Positions 1 to 6,529 are shown, counted from the first letter of the stretch. The stretch: 11,274 nucleotides of DNA from DASQVO01 sp035640715 (GCA_035640715.1 DASQVO010000099.1:1-11274); one strand, 5' to 3'. Notes: generated by a model not told the origin, from the letters alone. Numbers and translations: made by a program.

Positions 1-153
1 GGAGATCCGCTGGTTGCCCACGATCGCCGCGGCACCCATCTGCACCGGGGCGCAGCCGGCGATCACCCCGCCGATGGCAGCGGCGGCTACGGCGGCCTTG
101 GCCGCGGTAGCGGCCCTGATCGGTGTGCGAAGCACAGCGAGATCCCTTCTCAT
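1..153 (-). CDS. Putative lipoprotein, SurA-like chaperone (N-terminus only)
   Basis: Translating the minus strand from the ATG at 153-151 gives 50 residues before the window ends. The N-terminus is basic (MRRD..R..R), followed by an Ala-rich hydrophobic stretch and a lipobox, VIAGC, with the lipidated Cys at residue 35. After this comes MGAAAIVGNQRIS, which resembles the start of the SurA N-terminal domain in actinobacterial lipoproteins that often follow mfd. Such proteins are secreted, anchored to the outer face of the membrane, and thought to assist folding of exported proteins. The start codon overlaps the mfd stop as ATGA, so the gene is probably co-transcribed and translationally coupled with mfd. 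The lipoprotein signal is visible. The SurA assignment rests on a short match plus context, because the rest of the gene lies outside the window. Confidence 0.72.
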   Translation of the reverse strand, partial: MRRDLAVLRTPIRAATAAKAAVAAAAIGGVIAGCAPVQMGAAAIVGNQRIS

Positions 154-3100
154 GCCTTATTCACATCGCTTGCCTGAGCCGGCTCACCGAACACAGCGTC
201 GATGAGCCCGGCGCACCAGGCAAGCATCTCCCTGTCACGCAGTGGCTGGCCGCCGATGGCGGCTCGCGGCGCACCGGCTGCGGTCCGGCTCTGTGACGCC
301 CCCGGCGCGGCCGCGGGCGCCGGTGATCCGGGCGCAGCCTTCGGCACCGGCACCAGCATGGTACGCACCGCCGGCTTGAGCACCGTCCTCGGGTACAGCC
401 GCTGCACCCGGACCTGCCGGGACTCAGGCAGCTCCACCGGCGCGAACCGGACGTGGTTGCCCTGCAGCGTGATGTCGGTCAGTCCCGCCCTCCGGGCCCT
501 GGCGCGCAGCCGGGCCACCTCCAGCAGGTTGAGGACGGGCTCCGGCGGCTGGCCGTACCGGTCGGTGAGCTCCTCGCGGACCGCCGCCACGTCAGCGTCG
601 GAGTCGATCGAGGCGATCTGCGTGTACGCCTCGAGCCTGAGCCGCTCACCGGGCAGGTAGTCGTGCGGGATGTGCGCGTTCACGGGCAGCTCGACGCGCA
701 CTTCCGGCCGGTCTGCCGGGCCGTCGCCCTTGAGCTCGCTCACCGCCTCGCCGATCATGCGGACGTACAGGTCGAACCCGACGCCGGCGATGTGCCCGGA
801 CTGCTCGCCGCCGAGCAGGTTCCCCGCGCCGCGGATCTCCAGGTCCTTCAGCGCGACGTACATGCCCGCGCCCATCTCCGTGTGCTGCGCCACGGTGGCG
901 AGCCGCTCATGCGCGGTCTCGGTCAGCGTGCGCTCGGGCGGGTAGAGGAAGTAGGCGTAGGCGCGTTCCCGGCCGCGCCCGACCCGGCCGCGCAGCTGGT
1001 GCAGCTGGGACAGGCCGTAGGTGTCGGCTCGGTCCACGATGAGGGTGTTGGCGTTGGGGATGTCGAGGCCGGACTCGACGATCGTCGTCGCCACCAGCAC
1101 GTCGTACTTCCGCTCCCAGAAGTCGACCATTATCTGCTCGAGCGTGTGCTCGTTCATCTGGCCGTGCGCGACGGCCACCCTGGCCTCGGGTACCAGCTCG
1201 GCGATCCTCGCCGCGACCTTGCCGATCGAGGCGACCCGGTTGTGCACGAAGAAGACCTGCCCGTCGCGGAGCAGTTCCCGCCGCACGGCGGCGGCGATCT
1301 GCTTCTCGTCGTAGGGACCGACGAACGTCAGCACCGGGTGGCGTTCCTCCGGCGGGGTGAGGATCGTGGACATCTGGCGGATCCCCGCGACCCCCATCTC
1401 CAGGGTGCGCGGGATCGGCGTCGCCGACATGCTCAGCACATCGACCTCGGTGCGCAGCCGCTTCAGGTACTCCTTGTGCTCCACGCCGAACCGCTGCTCC
1501 TCGTCGATGATCACCAGGCCGAGCTGGGAGAAGCGGGTCTCCGGCGACAGCAGCTTGTGAGTGCCGATGACCACGTCGACCTTGCCCTCGGCAAGCCCCC
1601 GCAGGGTCTCAGCGGTCTCCGCGCTGCCCTGGAACCTGGACAGCGCCCTGACCTGCACGGGGAACGGGGCGTAGCGCTCGCCGAACGTCGAATAGTGCTG
1701 CTGTACCAGCAAGGTGGTCGGCACGAGCACGGCGACCTGCTTGCCGTCCTGCACGGCCTTGAACGCGGCGCGCACCGCGATCTCGGTCTTCCCGTAGCCG
1801 ACGTCGCCGCAGATCAGCCTGTCCATCGGCACCGGGCGCTCCATGTCGCCCTTGACTTCCTCGATGGCCGCGAGCTGGTCGGCCGTCTCGACGTAGGGGA
1901 ACGCGTCTTCGAGCTCGCGCTGCCAGGGCGTGTCGGGGCCGAACGCGTGGCCCGGCGAGGCGGTCCGCGCCGAGTAGAGCCGGATCAGCTCGGCGGCGAT
2001 CTGCCGGACCGCCTTCCGCGCGCGGCCCTTGGCTTTCGCCCAGTCCGCTCCGCCGAGCCTGTGCAGGCTCGGGGCCTCGCCGCCCGAGTACCTGGTGACC
2101 TCATCGAGCTGGTCGGTGGGCACGTACAGCCGGTCCGGCGGCTGCCCGCGCTTGCTCGGCGCGTACTCGATGACCAGGTACTCCCGGGTCGCGCCGGCCG
2201 CGGTCCGGCTGGTCATCTCCACGTACCGGCCGACGCCGTGCTGCTCATGGACCACGTAGTCACCGGGCGTCAGCCGCAGCGGGTCGACGCCGCCGCGGCG
2301 CCTGCTCGGCATGCGGCGCATGTCCTTGGTGCTGGACCGGCCGCCCGGCTGCCCGGCGAGGTCGCTCTCGGTGAGCACGGCGAGCCTGACCGACGGCCAG
2401 GTGAACCCGTGATCCAGGAGGCCCGTGGCCACATACGGCACGCCCGGCTCGGGCGGCGACTCGACGTCCGCCATGCGCGCGCCCAGGCCCTCGCTCCGCA
2501 GCAGTTCGGTCAGCCGCTGCGCGGGCCCGTGCCCTTCGGTGACCAGGACGACCCGCCAGCCGTCGGACAGCCAGCCCCGGACGTCGGTGATCATGCTGGC
2601 CGTAGCGCCCCGGTAGGTCCGTGCCGGCGTTGCATCGATGCCGAACGGCCGGCGCGTCGCGTCACCGCCAGGAAGCGCGTCGTCCGCCACGGTGAACTCA
2701 CCAGGCCCGTACCCGCCGGGAATCCCGTATTCGCCCGGGCTGGCGTCCGGGCCGGCCTCCTGCCCCGCTCCGGGATAGGCGCCGCCGAACGGCTCGATCG
2801 TCCACCACGGCAGCCTGCGTGCCCGCACCGCCGCCCGGATCTCGGAGATGGGCCGGAAGGCCGCGCCCGCCAGGTCGATCGGCGCCTCCCCGCCCGCCGC
2901 GGCGTTTACCCAGGAAGCCTCGAGGAACTCCTTGCTGGTGCTGACCAGCTCGGCGGCCCTGGTGCGGATGCGCTCCGGGTCACAGGCGACCAGGATGCCG
3001 CCGGCCGGAACATAGTCGGTCAGCAGGTCCATCCGTTCGGCCAGAACCGGCGCGAACGCCTCCATGCCCTCGACTGCTATCCCGTCCGCCAGCTTGCCGA

Positions 3101-3944
3101 GCACGTCGGACAGGCCGGGATATTCCGCGGCCAGTTCCTTGGCCCGGTCCCGCACCGCAGGGGTGAGAATCAGCTCGCGGCAGGGCGGCGCCCACAGGCC
3201 GTGCGGCGCTTCACCGAGGCTGCGCTGGTCGGCGACCTTGAAATAACGGATTTCCTCGACCGTGTCACCGAAGAACTCGATCCGCACCGGATGCTCGTCG
3301 GTGGGCGAGAACACGTCGATGATGCCGCCGCGGACGGCGATGTCGCCGCGCCTGGCGACGAGGTCCTCACGCCCGTAGCCGATATCGATGAGCCTGGTGA
3401 GCAGCTCATCCGGGTCACAGGTGTCACCTGCCCGCAGCCGGACCGGCTCCAGGTCCCCGAGGCCGCCGACGATCGGCTGCAGCAGGCACCTGACCGGGGT
3501 GACGACGACCGCCAGCGGCCCGGCGGCCTCATCGGCCTCGTCCGGGTGCGCCAGGCGGCGCAGCACCGCAAGCCGCTGACCGATGGTATCGGAGCGGGGC
3601 GAGAGGCGCTCGTGGGGCAGCGTCTCCCAGCCGGGGAAGCAGGCAACGCTGTCGGCGGGCAGGAACGAGCCGAGGGCGGCTGTCAGGTCTTCGGCCTCGC
3701 GGGCCGTCGCGGTGACAGCAAGGACGAATCGCCCCAAGCGCGTCGCGATGGCCGCGGTGAGCACAGGCCGCAGCGCGGGCGGCGCGATCAGGTCGGCACC
3801 CGCCAGGCCGGTCGCGCCGAGGGAGGCCTCCTGGTCAGGAGCAGCCCCTGCAAGGGCAGTCCCGGCCTGGGCGGCCCCTGTCTCAAAGGCGCTGGCCAGC
3901 CGCGGATCGTCCGCGACGATGCTGAGGAGTCCGGCAAGGCTCAT
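150..3944 (-). CDS. mfd: Transcription-repair coupling factor Mfd
   Basis: A complete 1264-residue Mfd, the ATP-driven DNA translocase that removes RNA polymerase stalled at lesions and recruits UvrA. Domains in order are a UvrB-like N-terminal module (about 40-340; PGWETLPHERLSPR near 104-117), a linker region, a CarD-like RNA-polymerase-interaction domain (about 555-630; VVHEQHGVGRY at 564-574), two RecA-like helicase domains (about 655-1000) and the C-terminal D7 domain (about 1085-1175). Helicase motifs are intact: Walker A GDVGYGKTE 713-721, DEEQRFG 814-820, SATPIPRT 840-847 and GRVGRG 986-991. Relative to common Mfd proteins of roughly 1150-1200 residues it is long. The excess looks like a Gly/Pro/Ala-rich insert at about 390-440 and an Ala/Pro-rich stretch at about 1200-1235. 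The ATG at 3944 is preceded by AGGGA at a good distance. It is divergent from the APS kinase gene and coupled to the downstream lipoprotein gene. Confidence 0.98.
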   Translation of the reverse strand: MSLAGLLSIVADDPRLASAFETGAAQAGTALAGAAPDQEASLGATGLAGADLIAPPALRPVLTAAIATRLGRFVLAVTATAREAEDLTAALGSFLPADSVACFPGWETLPHERLSPRSDTIGQRLAVLRRLAHPDEADEAAGPLAVVVTPVRCLLQPIVGGLGDLEPVRLRAGDTCDPDELLTRLIDIGYGREDLVARRGDIAVRGGIIDVFSPTDEHPVRIEFFGDTVEEIRYFKVADQRSLGEAPHGLWAPPCRELILTPAVRDRAKELAAEYPGLSDVLGKLADGIAVEGMEAFAPVLAERMDLLTDYVPAGGILVACDPERIRTRAAELVSTSKEFLEASWVNAAAGGEAPIDLAGAAFRPISEIRAAVRARRLPWWTIEPFGGAYPGAGQEAGPDASPGEYGIPGGYGPGEFTVADDALPGGDATRRPFGIDATPARTYRGATASMITDVRGWLSDGWRVVLVTEGHGPAQRLTELLRSEGLGARMADVESPPEPGVPYVATGLLDHGFTWPSVRLAVLTESDLAGQPGGRSSTKDMRRMPSRRRGGVDPLRLTPGDYVVHEQHGVGRYVEMTSRTAAGATREYLVIEYAPSKRGQPPDRLYVPTDQLDEVTRYSGGEAPSLHRLGGADWAKAKGRARKAVRQIAAELIRLYSARTASPGHAFGPDTPWQRELEDAFPYVETADQLAAIEEVKGDMERPVPMDRLICGDVGYGKTEIAVRAAFKAVQDGKQVAVLVPTTLLVQQHYSTFGERYAPFPVQVRALSRFQGSAETAETLRGLAEGKVDVVIGTHKLLSPETRFSQLGLVIIDEEQRFGVEHKEYLKRLRTEVDVLSMSATPIPRTLEMGVAGIRQMSTILTPPEERHPVLTFVGPYDEKQIAAAVRRELLRDGQVFFVHNRVASIGKVAARIAELVPEARVAVAHGQMNEHTLEQIMVDFWERKYDVLVATTIVESGLDIPNANTLIVDRADTYGLSQLHQLRGRVGRGRERAYAYFLYPPERTLTETAHERLATVAQHTEMGAGMYVALKDLEIRGAGNLLGGEQSGHIAGVGFDLYVRMIGEAVSELKGDGPADRPEVRVELPVNAHIPHDYLPGERLRLEAYTQIASIDSDADVAAVREELTDRYGQPPEPVLNLLEVARLRARARRAGLTDITLQGNHVRFAPVELPESRQVRVQRLYPRTVLKPAVRTMLVPVPKAAPGSPAPAAAPGASQSRTAAGAPRAAIGGQPLRDREMLAWCAGLIDAVFGEPAQASDVNKA

Positions 3945-3950
3945 GGTGTC

Positions 3951-4078
3951 CCTGTAGTAACGGCGCTGTGGGTTGTTGTAAACGGCACTGTGGTTGATGA
4001 CAGCGGGGCTTGTGACGGCGCCGTGGTTGTAGTGGCATCGTGGTTTGTGATGGCGCCGTGGTTCCTAATGGCGCTGTG
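3951..4078 (-). repeat. Seven degenerate ~18-bp tandem repeats upstream of mfd
   Basis: Read on the minus strand, consecutive units follow the consensus CACGGCGCCRTYACAAAC. The units are 4078-4061, 4060-4043, 4042-4026 (17 bp), 4025-4008, 4007-3993 (15 bp, poorest), 3992-3971 (22 bp) and 3970-3951 (20 bp, running into the mfd ribosome-binding site). Units 1 and 2 are the best matched. The array ends immediately before the mfd start codon, so it lies in the 5' leader or promoter of mfd. It could be a protein-binding array, a leader RNA element, or a slippage-generated sequence. Function is unknown. Confidence 0.7.
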
Positions 4079-4083
4079 CTGCG

Positions 4084-4111
4084 CGGCCCGGGGCTGTCCG
4101 GCCCCGGGCCG
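4084..4111. other. 11-bp perfect G/C stem-loop
   Basis: The left arm CGGCCCGGGGC (4084-4094) and right arm GCCCCGGGCCG (4101-4111) are exact reverse complements around a six-base loop, TGTCCG. It lies about 140 bp upstream of the mfd start, next to the tandem repeats. No T-tract follows on either strand, so it is not a standard intrinsic terminator. It would form a very stable structure in any RNA crossing it. Confidence 0.6.
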
Positions 4112-4231
4112 TCCGGCACTGGACGGACGGCTCGGTGTGTGGCGGCCCGGCGCCGCGCGGGGTGAGCGGCGGCGTCCGCGAAACGGCGATGGCGGCTCGG
4201 TCTCCCGGGGCGGGCCCGGGCATACGCAAAA

Positions 4232-4247
4232 CTCCCGCACTCGGGAG
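4232..4247. other. Small stem-loop CTCCCG-N4-CGGGAG
   Basis: CTCCCG (4232-4237) and CGGGAG (4242-4247) are exact reverse complements separated by CACT. It could be an operator or an RNA hairpin. At six base pairs in G/C-rich DNA, chance cannot be excluded. Confidence 0.35.
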
Positions 4248-4335
4248 AGGCGGGGGATCCCTGCTGCGTCACGACACTTAAAGCTTACGTCCCGCGCCGC
4301 CCCGGTCTGGCCGCAGGCTGGCAGGTCCGGCGCGC

Positions 4336-4374
4336 AGGAAATCCACGCAGAAAATCCACACAGGAAATCAGCGC
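4336..4374. repeat. Three 13-bp tandem direct repeats
   Basis: Three abutting 13-base units, AGGAAATCCACGC (4336-4348), AGAAAATCCACAC (4349-4361) and AGGAAATCAGCGC (4362-4374), differ from the first by two bases each. They sit in an A/T-rich island 275-313 bp upstream of the APS kinase start and 24 bp before a CGTAT palindrome. The iteron-like spacing of just over one helical turn suggests cooperative binding by a regulator. No regulator can be named. Confidence 0.6.
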
Positions 4375-4397
4375 AACGTCTCACCACAGTAAGTATT

Positions 4398-4409
4398 CGT
4401 ATGTATACG
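4398..4409. promoter_or_regulatory. Candidate operator 1: CGTAT-N2-ATACG
   Basis: A near-perfect 12-bp palindrome, CGTATGTATACG (five-base arms, GT spacer), in the A/T-rich island next to the 13-bp repeats. It shares its half-site with the inverted repeat at 4553-4572. Both lie upstream of the plus-strand APS kinase gene, which suggests a common regulator. No experimental family match is claimed. Confidence 0.35.
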
Positions 4410-4552
4410 CTTCGTTTCATGTCCCCAGTCACCGGAGACGAGGCCGCCGCGGGATGCGGGCGCAGGGCTGCGGGCGACCGGTTCGCGCGCCTCGTCTGCG
4501 CATGTCCGCGGCACGGAGACTCACGTTACGGCCGCGGATATGTTCTGCGTCT

Positions 4553-4572
4553 CCGTATGGTTGGTTATACGG
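4553..4572. promoter_or_regulatory. Candidate operator 2: CCGTAT-N8-ATACGG
   Basis: A perfect six-base inverted repeat with an eight-base spacer, 77-96 bp upstream of the TTG start of the APS kinase gene. It shares the CGTAT/ATACG half-site with 4398-4409. A TANNNT-type -10-like hexamer (TATGTT, 4539-4544) lies just upstream, so the site could overlap a transcription start and act as an operator. The -35 is not recognisable, so the promoter itself is uncertain. Confidence 0.35.
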
Positions 4573-4648
4573 CAGGACAAGCATGGCTGGACGGCAGGAG
4601 ACGCCGCAGGCCGCACGCAGATATTGACCTGGTAGGGGTGAGGCGGAC

Positions 4649-6304
4649 TTGAGCGCGGAGCCGATGGCAGGCCTTCCCCGTGAATTGTCGGGCTGGCCCG
4701 CGTGGACACCCGGCGAGGCACAGCTCGCAGAGCTCGAGCTGCTGACGTCCGGGGCGTTTGAGCCACTGTCCGGCTTCATGGGGACAGCAGACCTGGCCGC
4801 GGTCGCCGAGCACGGCACCCTCGCGGACGGGACGCCGTGGCCGGTCCCTGTCACCCTGGAGGTGCCGGCAGATGCCGTCCCGCCTGGCGCCGGTCACCTC
4901 GTCCTGCAAGATCAGGAGGGCACACCGCTGGCGGTGCTGGAGATCGCCGAGCGCCAGCCCGTTCCCGGCCACGGCGGCGGTGCTCCGGCCGGCTTGCGCC
5001 TGGCCGGCCCGGTGACGGCACTCCGGGAGCCGGAGCACGGGCCGTTCCGCCGGCTGCGCCGGTGCCCGGCGGAGCTGCGGGCCGAGCTTGCCGGCGGCCC
5101 CGTGCTCGCGTGCGCGACCCGCGGCCCCCTGCACCGACGCCAGATCGGCCAGCTCCGCCACCTTGCCGACCAGATGAAGGCCAGGCTGCTGCTGCTGCCG
5201 CTGGTGGCCGGCCCGGCCGAGGTCGTGGTGCGGCAGGAGGCGCTTGTCCGCGCCGTGCTGGCTGCGCGCCAGTACCTGCCGGCCAGCACGCTGGTGGTAC
5301 CGGTTCCGCTGGCCCCGCGGGACGGCGGCGCCAGCGTCGAGCTGCGCGCCCGCGCTATCGTCGCCGCCGCCTATGGTGCGACGCACCTGCTTGTCGACGC
5401 GGCCGGCGCGCCCGTCATCTGGCCCGCCGGGCAGAACGGCAACGGCATGCGGAACGGTTCGGTGACGGTTCCCGGCGTGCCGATACCGATCATCTCCGCC
5501 GGCGAATGGGCCTATGACCCGAGATCAGAGGTGTGGCGGCCGCTCTCGCTGATAGAGCCGGGAGCCGAGCGGAATGAGCTGACCGCGGATGAGCTGGGTG
5601 ACCTGCTTGACCGCGGTGACCCGCTGCCCGCCTGGTTCACGCCGGAGGGCGTCGCGCGTGAGCTCCGCCTTGCCCGGCCGCCGCGCCGCCAGCGGGGCCT
5701 GGTCGTCTTCTTCACCGGGCTGTCCGGCTCGGGCAAGTCCACCGTCGCGCGAGATCTCCGTGACACGCTGGCCGAGCGCGGCGACCGCACGGTCTCGTTG
5801 CTCGACGGCGATCATGTCCGGCGGCTGCTGTCCGCTGGCCTGACGTTCTCGCGGGCCGACCGCGACCTCAACGTCGTGCGCATCGGCTACGTCGCCGCCG
5901 AGATCGCACGCCATGGCGGCATCGCGATCTGCGCGCCGATCGCGCCGTACGCCTCGGCCCGCGCCGCCGTCCGCGAGATGGCCACAAAAGCCGGCGATTT
6001 CCTGCTCGTGCACGTCGCCACGCCGCTGGAGGTCTGCGAGGCCCGGGACCGCAAGGGCCTGTACGCGAAAGCCCGCGCGGGACTGATCAGCAACTTCACC
6101 GGAATCTCCGACCCCTATGAGGAACCGCGTGACGCCGATCTGGTCCTCGATACCTCTGCGATGAGCCGTCAGGACGCCGTCGGGGCCGTGGTCAGCATGC
6201 TCACGGCCGGCGGGTGGCTGCCTGCCGCGGAGGACGAGAGCCCGTCGGCCGGCCGGCCGACGGCCCCCGCAACGCCACTATGGCCGGCCGTACGGCCGTT
6301 GTGA
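4649..6304 (+). CDS. cysC: APS kinase fused to a degenerate ATP-sulfurylase-like domain
   Basis: 551 residues, cytosolic. The C-terminal half (about 347-522) is a complete adenylylsulfate kinase, which makes PAPS from APS and ATP. It has P-loop GLSGSGKST 357-365, DGDHVR 386-391, FSRADRDLNVVRIG 400-413, APIAPY 429-434, KGLYAKARAG 469-478 and NFTG 482-485. The N-terminal half follows the ATP-sulfurylase fold: a PUA-like domain (GAFEPLSGFM 35-44, LADGTPWPVPVTL 58-70), then the sulfurylase core to about 340. Its active site is degenerate. The usual QTRNPxHxxH reads ATRGPLHRRQ at 156-165. GRDHAG, normally just after the GATH motif, is replaced by VDAAG at 249-253. Inference: only the kinase is active, and APS comes from a separate sulfurylase. 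The TTG at 4649 has GAGG upstream, and ATG at 4664 is an alternative start. Residues 525-551 form an unconserved-looking tail. Confidence 0.93.
   Translation: MSAEPMAGLPRELSGWPAWTPGEAQLAELELLTSGAFEPLSGFMGTADLAAVAEHGTLADGTPWPVPVTLEVPADAVPPGAGHLVLQDQEGTPLAVLEIAERQPVPGHGGGAPAGLRLAGPVTALREPEHGPFRRLRRCPAELRAELAGGPVLACATRGPLHRRQIGQLRHLADQMKARLLLLPLVAGPAEVVVRQEALVRAVLAARQYLPASTLVVPVPLAPRDGGASVELRARAIVAAAYGATHLLVDAAGAPVIWPAGQNGNGMRNGSVTVPGVPIPIISAGEWAYDPRSEVWRPLSLIEPGAERNELTADELGDLLDRGDPLPAWFTPEGVARELRLARPPRRQRGLVVFFTGLSGSGKSTVARDLRDTLAERGDRTVSLLDGDHVRRLLSAGLTFSRADRDLNVVRIGYVAAEIARHGGIAICAPIAPYASARAAVREMATKAGDFLLVHVATPLEVCEARDRKGLYAKARAGLISNFTGISDPYEEPRDADLVLDTSAMSRQDAVGAVVSMLTAGGWLPAAEDESPSAGRPTAPATPLWPAVRPL
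6242..6263. repeat. 22-bp perfect palindrome near the 3' end of the APS kinase gene
   Basis: The two 11-base halves, CCGTCGGCCGG and CCGGCCGACGG, are exact reverse complements with no spacer. It lies within the codons for the low-complexity C-terminal tail (about residues 532-539), 39 bp before the stop. A second perfect palindrome of 14 bp (CGGCCGT/ACGGCCG) follows at 6285-6298. Together they could fold in the mRNA end or form a cruciform. They may also be by-products of G/C-biased, unconstrained codons. Confidence 0.6.
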
Positions 6305-6320
6305 CGCTGCAGAGGCAGGT

Positions 6321-6385
6321 TACGGACAGGCGTTACCGGCTATCGAGTCCGGGCCTTCAGGCCCGGCGAGCGGCCGGTGTATCGG
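6321..6385. repeat. REP-like stem-loop repeat, copy 1
   Basis: First copy of a ~65-bp unit opening with TACGGACAG and ending in a 42-bp block (6344-6385) that recurs at 6429-6470 with one mismatch. It folds into a two-tier hairpin: outer arms ACCGGC (6335-6340) and GCCGGT (6373-6378), inner arms CCGGGCC (6349-6355) and GGCCCGG (6360-6366), and loop TTCA. It lies between two convergent genes, where REP-like elements commonly occur. Confidence 0.75.
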
Positions 6386-6401
6386 CGAGCCCCGCACAGG
6401 A

Positions 6402-6470
6402 TACGGACAGACGATCGTACCGGCCCAGCGAGTCCGGGCCTTCAGGCCCGGCGAGCGGCCGGTGTGTCGG
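6402..6470. repeat. REP-like stem-loop repeat, copy 2
   Basis: Second copy, same orientation, 85 bp downstream of the first. It has the TACGGACAG opening, outer arms ACCGGC (6419-6424) and GCCGGT (6458-6463), inner arms CCGGGCC (6434-6440) and GGCCCGG (6445-6451), and loop TTCA. The inner 42 bp (6429-6470) match copy 1 at 41 of 42 positions. The 5' part differs by a few bases and a short insertion (ATC), consistent with an older duplication or two insertions of a mobile REP-like unit. Confidence 0.75.
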
Positions 6471-6499
6471 ACCCCAGCCCGGGAAAGCTGACGGGGGTT

Positions 6500-6518
6500 C
6501 CGGGGGGTCGCCCCCCGG
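6500..6518. terminator. G/C hairpin between convergent genes, likely bidirectional terminator
   Basis: CCGGGGGG (6500-6507) and CCCCCCGG (6511-6518) pair perfectly around the loop TCG. The hairpin lies 11 bp beyond the stop of the minus-strand DUF4229 gene and about 195 bp beyond the stop of the APS kinase gene. There is no T-tract, as is usual for actinobacterial terminators of this type. The assignment rests on stem strength and position. Confidence 0.55.
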
Positions 6519-6529
6519 GCCAGCACAGC

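Larger units (their letters stand above)
3945..4648. other. 704-bp divergent intergenic region, rich in repeats and hairpins
   Basis: No convincing gene is visible here. Open frames exist, but they run through simple repeats and show no family features. From the mfd side outward it contains seven degenerate ~18-bp tandem repeats (3951-4078), an 11-bp perfect G/C hairpin (4084-4111), a smaller stem-loop (4232-4247), three 13-bp tandem repeats (4336-4374), and two inverted repeats sharing a CGTAT half-site (4398-4409, 4553-4572). The stretch around 4335-4420 is clearly more A/T-rich than its surroundings. The region must hold the promoters of both mfd and the APS kinase gene. No consensus -35/-10 pair could be assigned with confidence. 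Confidence 0.6.

Noticed and set aside
453..4652. A 1399-codon open frame on the plus strand opposite mfd and running across the intergenic region
   Set aside because: It mirrors the mfd codons, as is common for antisense frames in G/C-rich genomes. It has no domain motifs, and it continues unchanged through non-coding repeats.
4565..5386. Minus-strand 273-codon frame opposite the APS kinase gene
   Set aside because: It is antisense to a clearly homologous coding sequence and has no domain, signal or ribosome-binding evidence.
6321..6470. Possible CRISPR array
   Set aside because: There are only two copies, each self-complementary over two stems, and no cas genes are nearby. The layout fits REP-like elements better.
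6320..6526. Minus-strand 68-codon frame in the convergent junction
   Set aside because: It is made almost wholly of the two stem-loop repeats. Its duplicated peptide (RSPGLKARTR-like) reflects the DNA repeat, not a protein family.
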